Assembly (NCBI RefSeq): GCF_009827435.1
Contig: NZ_WTYM01000038.1
Coordinates: 1 to 64,000 of the forward strand
Direction of reading: 5' to 3'
From: Croceibacterium salegens
Lineage (GTDB): Bacteria; Pseudomonadota; Alphaproteobacteria; Sphingomonadales; Sphingomonadaceae
DNA: 64,000 bases
Below, one piece after another: positions 8,375 to 16,260 of the stretch. A model generated the notes under the pieces. It worked only from the letters and a program-made list of their open reading frames with translations. It had not been told where the DNA came from and searched no databases. Each line of letters opens with the position of its first letter. Within the stretch, counting starts at the first letter, position 1. Both the position numbers and the translations under genes were made by a program.

Positions 8375-10720
8375 ATGATCCGCTTCGCCTCGCTGCAATC
8401 GCGCATGACCGCGCTGTACCTGGCCGCCTTCGGGCTGGTCATGCTGCTGGTCGCGGTGAGCATGCAGTGGGCGATCGCAAGTTCGGCCGAGGACAAGGTT
8501 CGCAGCGAGCTCGAATCGAGCTCCAAGGTGATCGACCGGATCTGGTCGATGCGCACGCAGGAACTGCAGAGCGTCGCCGGGCCGCTGGCGCTCGACTTCG
8601 GTTTCCGCGAGGCGGTGGCGAGCGACGATACCGCCACGATCCGCTCGGCGCTCGGCAACATCGCCTCGCGCATCGACCTGCCCAACGCCTTCATCGTCAA
8701 GTACGACGGCAGCGTCGTCGGCATGCGGCCGGAACAGGATTCGTCCTACAACGAGGAGCTGTGGGACCGGCTCGATTCAGGCTGGCATTCGGGCGCGCTG
8801 CGCATCGGCGATACGACCTACCAGGCGGTCGCCGCGGAAATCCGCGCCCCCGGGCTGATCGGCTGGCTGGTGCTCGGCCGCAAGCTCGATGCCGGAGAGA
8901 TGCGCGACATCAGCCGGCTTTCCGCGATCCCGGTCAGCGTCTCGGTGGTGCGGCGGACCGAGGCGGGTCGCTGGGTTTACGACAGGGACGGCCGTCCGGT
9001 CGCTGACAGGAACCTTGCCGCGCTGCTCGCCCGGCTCGAAGAAATCGGTGCGGCGAGCGGCCAGACCTCGCAGCGGATGGGCGGCACCATGGTGCTGGCC
9101 CGCGCGCTGGGCGAATCCGACGGCGTGGCGACGACGGCGATGATGCTCGACTTCTCGATCGACGATGCGCTGGCCGAATACGACGGGTTGCGGCTCGCGG
9201 TACTGCTGTCGGGCCTGCTCGGCCTCCTCGTCATGGCCTTCGCCAGCGCCTCGCTGGCCCGGCGCATCGTGCGGCCCATTGTCGCGCTCGAAAAGGCCGC
9301 GCAGGCGCTCGAGCGCGGCGAAGCGCGTTCGCTGCCGGTGCTGTCGAGCGACGAGATCGGCAAGCTCACCGGCAGCTTCAACGCCATGGCCGAGGAGATC
9401 GTCACCCGCGAGACCCGTATCCGCCACATGGCCTATCACGACGGCCTGACCGACCTGCCCAACCGGGCGCGGCTGCGCGAGGAGATCGACCATCGGCTGG
9501 CGGCGCTCGAAGGTGGCGGCAGCGAACCCTTCGCGCTGCTGTTCCTCGACCTCGACAACTTCAAGATCACCAACGACACGCTCGGCCACCGTGTCGGCGA
9601 CCAGCTATTGAAGCTCGTCGCAAGGCGGCTCGTCGAACTCGACGACAGAACCTTCGTGGCGCGCACGGGGGGCGACGAATTCTGCCTCATCGTGGCCGGA
9701 CAGGACGTCCGCCTGCGCGCCGCGCAAATCGCTGCAATGGCCATCGAGCAGGTCAACGAACCCGCCTCGGTCGAAGGGCATTTCCTGCGCGCCGCGGTGA
9801 GCATCGGCAGTTCCGAAGCGCCGGAAGATTCGACCAGCGCCGAAGACCTGATCAAGCACGCCGACCTTGCGCTGCATGCCGCCAAGGCCGCCGGGCGCGG
9901 CCGCTACCGCCGCTTCACCGCCGATCTCGACACCAACGCGCACAAGCGCCGGTCGATCGAGGTCGACCTGCACAACGCGGTCAAGAACGGCGAGTTCGAG
10001 CTCTACTTCCAGCCGCTGTTCAACCTCGCGAAGAACCGCTTCTCCGCCTTCGAAGCGCTGATCCGCTGGAACCACCCGAAGAAGGGCCTCGTCTCGCCGG
10101 TCGATTTCATCCCGGTCGCCGAGGATACAGGGCTGATCGTGCCGATCGGCGAATGGGTCCTCAAGGAAGCCTGCCGCCAGGCCGCGACCTGGCCCGAGGA
10201 CATCCGCGTGGCGGTCAACTTCTCGACCGTGCAGTTCGCCCAGAGCGGCCTCGTCAACATGGTGTTCCAGACGCTGGCCACCTCGGGCCTCGCCCCCGAC
10301 CGGCTCGAGATCGAGATTACCGAATCGCTGTTCCTCGAAAACACCGGGAGCGTGCGCGAGGTCCTCCACGGCCTGAAGAACGTCGGCGTGCGCATCGCGC
10401 TCGACGATTTCGGCACCGGCTTCTCCTCGCTCAGCTACCTGCGCAAATTTCCGTTCGACAAGATCAAGATCGACCGCTCGTTCATCATCGAGCTGCTGCA
10501 GGAAGACGAGGCGGGCGCGGTGGTCAAGGCCATCACCGACCTCGCCGCCGCGCTACACATGGAAACCACCGCCGAGGGCGTCGAGGAACCCGAACAGGTC
10601 GAAGCCCTGCGCGCCTTCGGCTGCACCACGCTGCAGGGCTACCTGTTCTCGAAACCGATCCCGGCGAGCGAAGCCGCGAAGCTGGTCAACGGCGAAGCAG
10701 CGGCCGAGCTGCGCGCCTGA
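8375..10720 (+). CDS. Membrane-bound diguanylate cyclase/phosphodiesterase (HAMP-GGDEF-EAL)
   Basis: This 781-residue c-di-GMP enzyme has a TM helix (about 10-30), a periplasmic sensor (about 35-265), a second TM (about 275-295), HAMP, a GGDEF domain with intact GGDEF near residue 434, and an EAL domain with EALIRW near 558. The EAL catalytic set looks complete (VNFS, EITES, LDDFGTG, IKIDRSF, TAEGVE, LQGYLFSKP). I see no RxxD inhibitory site at the usual place before GGDEF. Both activities are therefore possible. The gene is operonic with the barrel and cupredoxin-like proteins, so the periplasmic domain may sense copper or redox state through the cupredoxin. Confidence 0.93.
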   Translation: MIRFASLQSRMTALYLAAFGLVMLLVAVSMQWAIASSAEDKVRSELESSSKVIDRIWSMRTQELQSVAGPLALDFGFREAVASDDTATIRSALGNIASRIDLPNAFIVKYDGSVVGMRPEQDSSYNEELWDRLDSGWHSGALRIGDTTYQAVAAEIRAPGLIGWLVLGRKLDAGEMRDISRLSAIPVSVSVVRRTEAGRWVYDRDGRPVADRNLAALLARLEEIGAASGQTSQRMGGTMVLARALGESDGVATTAMMLDFSIDDALAEYDGLRLAVLLSGLLGLLVMAFASASLARRIVRPIVALEKAAQALERGEARSLPVLSSDEIGKLTGSFNAMAEEIVTRETRIRHMAYHDGLTDLPNRARLREEIDHRLAALEGGGSEPFALLFLDLDNFKITNDTLGHRVGDQLLKLVARRLVELDDRTFVARTGGDEFCLIVAGQDVRLRAAQIAAMAIEQVNEPASVEGHFLRAAVSIGSSEAPEDSTSAEDLIKHADLALHAAKAAGRGRYRRFTADLDTNAHKRRSIEVDLHNAVKNGEFELYFQPLFNLAKNRFSAFEALIRWNHPKKGLVSPVDFIPVAEDTGLIVPIGEWVLKEACRQAATWPEDIRVAVNFSTVQFAQSGLVNMVFQTLATSGLAPDRLEIEITESLFLENTGSVREVLHGLKNVGVRIALDDFGTGFSSLSYLRKFPFDKIKIDRSFIIELLQEDEAGAVVKAITDLAAALHMETTAEGVEEPEQVEALRAFGCTTLQGYLFSKPIPASEAAKLVNGEAAAELRA

Positions 10721-10735
10721 ATCCCTTGCCGCAGC

Positions 10736-12085
10736 TCAGTTCGCCTCGGCGGCTTCCTCGGCGTTGAGCCGCTCGACCTCGGCGCGGAAGGGCTTGAGGC
10801 CGAGCCATGTGACGACGAGCGATGCCGGCAGGAATACCACGTGGAGCAGCACGATCGACCATCGGAGGTCGTCGGGCGAGGTGAAGATGACGTCGGTCGT
10901 CAGCCCGGTGACGTAGGGCGCGAGACCCACGCCGACGACGGTGTAGATGAACAGGTACAGCGTCATGATCTGCCCGCGGATCTGGTTGGGCGAGATCGCC
11001 AGCATGACCGCGTTGAGCATCGGCCCGCTCATTCCCAAAGTGAGGTAGATGACGCCGTTGAAGGCCAGCGACAGCTCGGGCGTGGGCGTCAGCGGCATCA
11101 TGATCGAGAACGGGATCGCGGCCAGCCGGGTGTAGAGGATCACGCGGTAGGCGCCGGCGGGGTCGCCGCGGTTCTGGAACCACTCGGCCCACTTCGCCCC
11201 GAGGAAGAGCCCGGTAAGCATGAGAGGGATCGAGATGATCCCCGAAGCGATGCCGTAGGTCGCCGGCGACCAGCCATAGGTCCGCTCGAAGAACGCCGCG
11301 CCCCAGGCCCGCCCGCCGACGTCGAGCGAACCGATGGTCAGTCCGATGAACATCGGTCCGAACACCGCGAAGCGCAGCCACAGGTACCTCAACGTGGTGC
11401 GGAGGCCCGCCTTTTCGGTGCGCAAGGTGAGGTTGCGGCGCGGCGGTTCCTTGACCGAAAGCAGGAGCAGCGAGACCAGCAGGCCGGGCAGGCCGACGCC
11501 GAGCAGCACTGCCTGCCAGGGGCGCAGCACGCCGACCAGCGGTAGGTCGGGCGAGCCGACCGGCGCGACCAGCCAGATCATCGCCCCGCCGAGCAGCAGC
11601 GACAGCCCGCTCCCGGCGACGGTGCCGAGTTGCAGCGTCGCCACCGCGCGCGGCAGTCGCTCGCGCGGGAAGCTGTCGGCGACCATCGAATAGGCGGTCG
11701 GCCCGTTGACCGACTCCCCCGCGCCGACGACGACGCGGGCGACGAACAGCTGGCTGAAGCTGGCGGCGAGGCCGGAGGCGGCGGTGGCGAGGCTCCACAC
11801 CACCAGCCCGCCCATGACGATCCACTTGCGTGTCCAGCGGTCGATGTAGCGCGAGAAGGGCACGGCCACGAGCGCGTAGAAGATCGCCTGCGTCGGGCCG
11901 AGCAGCAGCCCGGCCTCGGAATCGGTCAGGTCGAAGTCTGTCTTGATCTGCTGGATCAGCAGCCCGAGGATGTTCTGGTCGAGCAGCGCGAAGGTGGTGA
12001 TGACGGCGAGGACGCCGACCGTGTACCAGGCCTGGCGCGGCGTGGGATACTCGCTTGCCCCCGGCGTCGCGGCTTCGCTTGCCAT
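10736..12085 (-). CDS. MFS transporter, Spinster-like
   Basis: This 449-residue permease has about 12 hydrophobic helices, the motif-A-like loop FSRYIDRWTRKWIVMGG after TM2, and an early DQNILGLLIQQIKTDFDLTDSEAGLLLG segment typical of Spinster/Spns-like MFS proteins of proteobacteria. The ATG follows a strong GGAGGGGGAGAGG. It is the last gene of the 13-gene minus-strand block and could import the block's substrate. The 3' end is convergent with the GGDEF-EAL gene, only 15 bases apart. Confidence 0.88.
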   Translation of the reverse strand: MASEAATPGASEYPTPRQAWYTVGVLAVITTFALLDQNILGLLIQQIKTDFDLTDSEAGLLLGPTQAIFYALVAVPFSRYIDRWTRKWIVMGGLVVWSLATAASGLAASFSQLFVARVVVGAGESVNGPTAYSMVADSFPRERLPRAVATLQLGTVAGSGLSLLLGGAMIWLVAPVGSPDLPLVGVLRPWQAVLLGVGLPGLLVSLLLLSVKEPPRRNLTLRTEKAGLRTTLRYLWLRFAVFGPMFIGLTIGSLDVGGRAWGAAFFERTYGWSPATYGIASGIISIPLMLTGLFLGAKWAEWFQNRGDPAGAYRVILYTRLAAIPFSIMMPLTPTPELSLAFNGVIYLTLGMSGPMLNAVMLAISPNQIRGQIMTLYLFIYTVVGVGLAPYVTGLTTDVIFTSPDDLRWSIVLLHVVFLPASLVVTWLGLKPFRAEVERLNAEEAAEAN

Positions 12086-12131
12086 TGCTGCCCTCTCCCC
12101 CTCCGACTGCGTTTGCTAGCGCACTTCCCTG

Positions 12132-12851
12132 TTATCCCCAACGCCCCGGTTCGGGCCCCATGACCGCGACCGGGAACAGGTCTTCCTTCAGCGCCGCGAC
12201 CGACGGGCGCGCGGCGACCCGCTCCATCCAGTCGTCGATCTCGCGCGGGTAGCGGATCCCGAGCATGGCGAACTGGAACAGGTGCGGGAACACCGCGATG
12301 TCGCCGATCGTGAAGGTGTCGCCGCACAGCCATTCGTTGCCGGCGAGGTCGTCGGCGAGGCGGTCGCCGGCCTTGACCAACGCGTTGGTCGAGACAGCAA
12401 GCTGCTCGGGGCCGAAGCCCTCCATCGCCCGCTGCCATAGTTGCGCGCGTTCCGGCAGGAGCCGCTCCAGCCCCGCCCTGGCGTGCCCGGGCACCTTCCC
12501 CTTCAGCGCCGCCCACCGCGCGATCGCCAGGTGCGACGCGATATGGGTCTCGACATACTTGCCCCACTTGCTGGCAAGATACCGCTCCCGCGGATCGCCC
12601 CCGGCCAGCACCGTCCCCGGATGCACTTCATCAAGATACTGCAGGATCGCAAAGCTATCGAACAACAACCGCCCCCCGTCCCGCAAGGTCGGCACCATCC
12701 CGTGACAGTTGACCTCGAGGTATTCGGGCGAGTGCTGCTCGTAGGCGACCAGGTCGAGCTTATGCAGCTGGTGCTCGATGTCCTTTTCGGCGAGGACGAT
12801 GCGCACGGCGGTCGAATGCGGCGAACCCGGCGCATAGTAGAGCGTGATCAT
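12132..12851 (-). CDS. Glutathione S-transferase family protein
   Basis: This 239-residue GST has a thioredoxin-like N-domain (LYYAPGSPHSTAVRIVLAEKDIEH, cis-Pro in GMVPTLRDGG, FDSFAILQYLDE) and a helical C-domain with the family segment GDTFTIGDIAVFPHLFQF. The Ser in the PGSPHS segment is the candidate for activating glutathione. The ATG overlaps the stop of the preceding GST by the ATGA arrangement, so both are made together. The pair lies between the DUF6152 cluster and the MFS gene. Its substrate is unknown. Confidence 0.85.
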   Translation of the reverse strand: MITLYYAPGSPHSTAVRIVLAEKDIEHQLHKLDLVAYEQHSPEYLEVNCHGMVPTLRDGGRLLFDSFAILQYLDEVHPGTVLAGGDPRERYLASKWGKYVETHIASHLAIARWAALKGKVPGHARAGLERLLPERAQLWQRAMEGFGPEQLAVSTNALVKAGDRLADDLAGNEWLCGDTFTIGDIAVFPHLFQFAMLGIRYPREIDDWMERVAARPSVAALKEDLFPVAVMGPEPGRWG

Positions 12852-13630
12852 CGGACGGTGGCCTCGCTAACGCTCAGCTGCTGGCGAATTTCGGCGGCGC
12901 GCTGGCCGATGAAGCCGCGGCCGATGCGGAACGCGGCCTGCAGGGCAGGCCGTTCGTGACAGCGCCGCAACCAGCGCAGCAAGTTGGGCGTTTTGCTTTC
13001 GTTGACCTCCGCGGGCCGCGCCTGCGACAGGCCGTAGAACGTCGCGAATACACCGATGTCGGCGAGCGAAAATTCCTCGCCTGCCAGCCAAGGGTGCCGT
13101 TCGAGGATCGCGTCGAAGCGCCCGATCGCCTCGGCCACGCGGCGTTCGGACTCGGCGATTTCTTCCTCGGAGGTCGACTGGAACATCAGCTTTTCCCAGG
13201 CTGTCCGGCGTTCCGGGAGGGGGATACGGTCGAGCTGAGCGCGAAGTTCGGCGGGGTCCTGGCCGACGAATCGCGGTGCCGCCAGCCGGTTCGAGGCGAT
13301 CATCGCCAGCGATGGGGCGACAACGTTGTCCATGTAACGCATGAGGATGCGCATTTCCCAGCGACGAAAGGGGTCCTCAGGTCGCAGCGACGGGCCTTCG
13401 AAAACCTCGTCGATGTATTCCATCGCCGGGGTGCTCTCGGTCATGACGAAGCCGTCATGGACTATGGCCGGGATCGTACCGTCGGGGTTGATGGCGAGGA
13501 ATTCGGGCGAGAAATGCTCGTGCGCGCCCATGTCCACGTAGTGATGGGTGAACGGGACACCCTTCTCGGAGAGGCAGAACAGCGGCTTTCCCGAATTCGC
13601 ATTCGGTTCCCAGGTATAGACTTCTATCAT
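12848..13630 (-). CDS. Glutathione S-transferase, LigE/LigF-like
   Basis: This 260-residue GST has an N-domain (VYTWEPNANSGKPLFCL, DGTIPAIVHDG, ESTPAMEYIDE) close in pattern to the LigF-like protein at 5061-5783. It shares the RPEDPFRRWEMRILMRYMD block seen in beta-etherase relatives. The C-domain carries the expected FSLADIGVFATFYGL segment. The start is ATG at 13630. A short upstream gap (80 bases) separates it from the secreted protein gene, and it could hold a promoter (TTGACG near 13694). It probably acts on an electrophile or ether made by the oxidases of this block. Confidence 0.85.
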   Translation of the reverse strand: MIEVYTWEPNANSGKPLFCLSEKGVPFTHHYVDMGAHEHFSPEFLAINPDGTIPAIVHDGFVMTESTPAMEYIDEVFEGPSLRPEDPFRRWEMRILMRYMDNVVAPSLAMIASNRLAAPRFVGQDPAELRAQLDRIPLPERRTAWEKLMFQSTSEEEIAESERRVAEAIGRFDAILERHPWLAGEEFSLADIGVFATFYGLSQARPAEVNESKTPNLLRWLRRCHERPALQAAFRIGRGFIGQRAAEIRQQLSVSEATVR

Positions 13631-13710
13631 TGTCTTCCCGGCTCGTGCCGACGTGACCCGGGAAGTTCGCTATCGTGCCGTCTTGCTAACGTCAATCAAT
13701 TGCATTTAAG

Positions 13711-14508
13711 TCATTCAAATAGCGTATGACCGTTCTCGTCAACCGGGTTTCGATCATTCTGCGAGCACTGGAATTCGAGCAACTTCCCGTAGCGATCGCG
13801 CCGATAGCGCGTGGTCACCTTGAACGGAGCTTCGAGCGCCTCGGGATCGTCCATGGTCATCTCGTTGACCAGCACGTCGGCATCGGCAGGGTCGAGGTGG
13901 ATACGCTCGACGAGGTGGAACTGCTCCGAGTGCGGGATGCCGGTGTCGATCTCCAGATCGCCCGAGATGCCCACCGTGTCGACCACCAAAGTATCGCCCT
14001 CCCAATGGCCGATCGAATCCCCCATGAATCCGGGATCGTGGTCCGGGTCATGCTCGCGACCATCGGTCCAGATCGTGCGCGTCTGCATCCACGCTTCCTG
14101 GTTGATGGTCACCCGGCCCGGCGCGAAGATGAACTCGTAGGGGTACTGCGCGAGACGCATGATGCGCGGCATGCCCGGCGGGCTGCAGTTGGAGCGCGCC
14201 CGCGGCACCACGCCGTCGTTTTCCTGCACTTGCTGGCGGAAATCCTCGAGTTGCTTGGCGTATTCGGCCTTGAGCTGGGGTCTCGGTGGTGGCGGGTCGC
14301 CCGGTTTCGGCAATGCAAAGGTGACGAACCAGATGCCGCCCCAATCGGGCAGAGCATCGAGTTCGGCGTAGTGTCCCTTGGGATTGGCCGAGCCCGCGCC
14401 TTCGGCAATGCCGTCCGGCGGCGGTGACTTGGTCGGCGCACCCAGTTGCGCGGCGGCCGGGGCGGCAAGTGCGACAGCCGCCACGGCGGCAACGGTCCAG
14501 ACCCGCAT
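13711..14508 (-). CDS. Secreted protein, paralogue of 15282-16196 (A2)
   Basis: This 265-residue exported protein of unknown function has a signal peptide (about 1-21, ending APAAAQ). It shares with the 304-residue protein upstream the core SIGHWEGDTLVVDT, preceded by a FxGD/YNGE turn and followed by EQFHLVERI and an RYRRDRY segment. Two CPPGMP-like segments (CSPPGMPRIM here) are also common to both. Its ATG shares bases with the stop of the DUF6152 gene (TGATG). The fold is probably beta-rich and periplasmic. Families with this core are common near DUF6152 genes in sphingomonads, but no activity is known to me. Confidence 0.8.
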   Translation of the reverse strand: MRVWTVAAVAAVALAAPAAAQLGAPTKSPPPDGIAEGAGSANPKGHYAELDALPDWGGIWFVTFALPKPGDPPPPRPQLKAEYAKQLEDFRQQVQENDGVVPRARSNCSPPGMPRIMRLAQYPYEFIFAPGRVTINQEAWMQTRTIWTDGREHDPDHDPGFMGDSIGHWEGDTLVVDTVGISGDLEIDTGIPHSEQFHLVERIHLDPADADVLVNEMTMDDPEALEAPFKVTTRYRRDRYGKLLEFQCSQNDRNPVDENGHTLFE

Positions 14509-14876
14509 CAGCCGACGTCGCCCAGCGTCGACCCGTCCGAAAGCTTGACCCCGACGTAGGAACCGCCCTTGGCCCCCGTACGAAGCGGATGAACGTAGAG
14601 CGTCACCTTGTCGCCCGGCTTGAGCGAGGAACGCTTCCACCCCTCCTGCACCAGGTTGTTGGGGCTGGTCATCTCGATCGCCCAGTTCTCGACACCTTCC
14701 GGCGCCTTGACGTCGACGAGGATGAAGCTGTGCGGGTTCTGCCACTTGAACTTGGTCACCGTGGCATCGAGCGCGATTGTCTTCCTCATGTCGAACATCG
14801 AATAGGAATGGTGCGCCGCCGCCGGCCCCGCGATCAGCGCCAGTGCCGGGAGCAGCAGCTTGCCAAGCGTGTTCAT
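14508..14876 (-). CDS. DUF6152-family secreted protein (D2)
   Basis: This 122-residue periplasmic protein has a signal peptide ending GPAAA, so the mature chain is predicted to begin HHSYSMFD. Conserved blocks shared with the neighbouring copy are NPHSFI, SPNNL, GWKRSSLKPGDKVTL and HPLRTG. The fold is likely a small beta-barrel (OB or CopC-like). An N-terminal His next to a conserved NPH motif would suit a copper site, which is inference. The ATG at 14876 follows GGAGAGG. It is translationally coupled to the downstream A2 gene. Confidence 0.85.
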   Translation of the reverse strand: MNTLGKLLLPALALIAGPAAAHHSYSMFDMRKTIALDATVTKFKWQNPHSFILVDVKAPEGVENWAIEMTSPNNLVQEGWKRSSLKPGDKVTLYVHPLRTGAKGGSYVGVKLSDGSTLGDVG

Positions 14877-14893
14877 TGTTGCCTCTCCAGTTC

Positions 14894-15292
14894 TCATAGC
14901 TTCGGCACGTTGACCGGCTCGCCGTTCTTCGGAAGACCCGAATCGAGCACCGTGCCGTCGGCCTTCTTCAGATCGAGGAACAGCCCGCCAGGCTGCCCGC
15001 TGCGCAGGGGATTCATCCGCAAGGTGATCTTGTCGCCGGCCTTGAGCGAGGAACGCAGCCAGCCCTGCCGCTTCAGGTTGTTCGGGCTGTTGAGTTCGAG
15101 CGACCAATGCTTTCCGCCCGGCACGTCCATCTCGATGAAGGCGTGCGGGTTGGTCCACTGGAAATCGGTCACGGTGCCTTCCAGCGTCATGATCTTCTTC
15201 TGGTCGAACATCGCAAAGCTGTGGTGCGCCAGCGCCGGCGCTGCGGCCAGCAGCGCGGCCGCGCCAGCCAGGGCCCATCGGCTAATTGTCAT
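14894..15292 (-). CDS. DUF6152-family secreted protein (D1)
   Basis: This 132-residue paralogue of D2 lies directly upstream. The signal peptide ends AAAPALA, leaving HHSFAMFD at the predicted mature N-terminus. Shared blocks are WTNPHAFIEMDV, LNSPNNL, GWLRSSLKAGDKITL and NPLRSG. The start ATG lies inside the last codons of the preceding secreted-protein gene (11-base overlap). The tandem D1-D2 pair flanked by A1 and A2 shows a duplicated, mirrored secreted module. Confidence 0.86.
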   Translation of the reverse strand: MTISRWALAGAAALLAAAPALAHHSFAMFDQKKIMTLEGTVTDFQWTNPHAFIEMDVPGGKHWSLELNSPNNLKRQGWLRSSLKAGDKITLRMNPLRSGQPGGLFLDLKKADGTVLDSGLPKNGEPVNVPKL

Positions 15293-16196
15293 CGTTGACC
15301 CCCTCGATCTCGCTCTGGCCGCGTTCTTTCGCCGCCTCGCTGCCGAGCGCGGTGCCGGGCAGGTTCTCGTTGTACTGCAGGATGCAGTGGCTCTCATTGA
15401 TGTCGGTGTAGTCGGCGCGGTCGAAACGCTTGGTAGAACGCCATTCGCCTTCCCACATCGTCGGATCGGTCATGATGTATTCGATCTGCATGACCTTGCC
15501 ACCCGCGGGCATGGTGATGCGTTCGACCATCGCGAACTGGTCGTCGATCGGGATGCCCTGGTCGATGTAGTGGTTGTCCGGCTCGAAATAGCGGGTGTCG
15601 ACGACCAGCGTATCGCCTTCCCAGTGGCCGATCGATTCACCGTTGTAGCTCGGCACGACGATGTCCGGGTCGGTGTGTTCGCGCCCGTCGAGGAAGATCG
15701 TGCGGACCGCATTGTTGAAGCCGGAAATCATGTAGATCGCGGTTGGCAACTGGATGAAGGCATGCGGCCAGACACGCGTCATGATCATCGGCATGCCCGG
15801 CGGGAAGCACTGGCCGATCGCATCGCGATAAGTCTCGTTGCGCGCGGCGTACTTCGGCGCCTCGATCAACGCCTCGCGCCCCTCGGCATAGAACTTTGGA
15901 TAGGGCGGGCCAAACATGAACTTGGCGAAGCCCTCGTGCAGGTCGATAAACCAGGTCCCGGTCACATCGAACGGCGGCTTGGGGCGGGCCTTGTTGAGAT
16001 TCTCCGGCGCCAGCGCACCGAGGTACCCCGGATGCTTGGGCACCATTTCGCTGTAGCGCTCGGGCGGAATCGGCGTCAGCGGACGCACCACGTTGGGCTG
16101 CGCCGGCAGGTCGCCCTCGGCGGGGTATGCGTCCTGCGCCAACGCGGGCGCTGCAAGCCCTGCTGCGAGGATCGCCATGGTAACCAGATGCCGCAA
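15282..16196 (-). CDS. Secreted protein, paralogue of 13711-14508 (A1)
   Basis: This 304-residue exported protein of unknown function has a signal peptide ending AAPALAQ. It shares SIGHWEGDTLVVDT, CFPPGMPMIM and DQFAMVERI with A2 but has a longer N-terminal part (YLGALAPENLNKARPKPPFDVTGTWF). The start is taken as TTG at 16196 because AGGGAG sits six bases ahead; an ATG six codons later has no ribosome site. It opens the A1-D1-D2-A2 set, 64 bases after the hydrolase gene, and overlaps D1 by 11 bases. Confidence 0.8.
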   Translation of the reverse strand: MRHLVTMAILAAGLAAPALAQDAYPAEGDLPAQPNVVRPLTPIPPERYSEMVPKHPGYLGALAPENLNKARPKPPFDVTGTWFIDLHEGFAKFMFGPPYPKFYAEGREALIEAPKYAARNETYRDAIGQCFPPGMPMIMTRVWPHAFIQLPTAIYMISGFNNAVRTIFLDGREHTDPDIVVPSYNGESIGHWEGDTLVVDTRYFEPDNHYIDQGIPIDDQFAMVERITMPAGGKVMQIEYIMTDPTMWEGEWRSTKRFDRADYTDINESHCILQYNENLPGTALGSEAAKERGQSEIEGVNDDN

Positions 16197-16260
16197 GACC
16201 CTCTCCCTTCCGCGACCTTTTTGACTTTCTCACATGGCTTAGCGCTGAATACCGCGCCTG

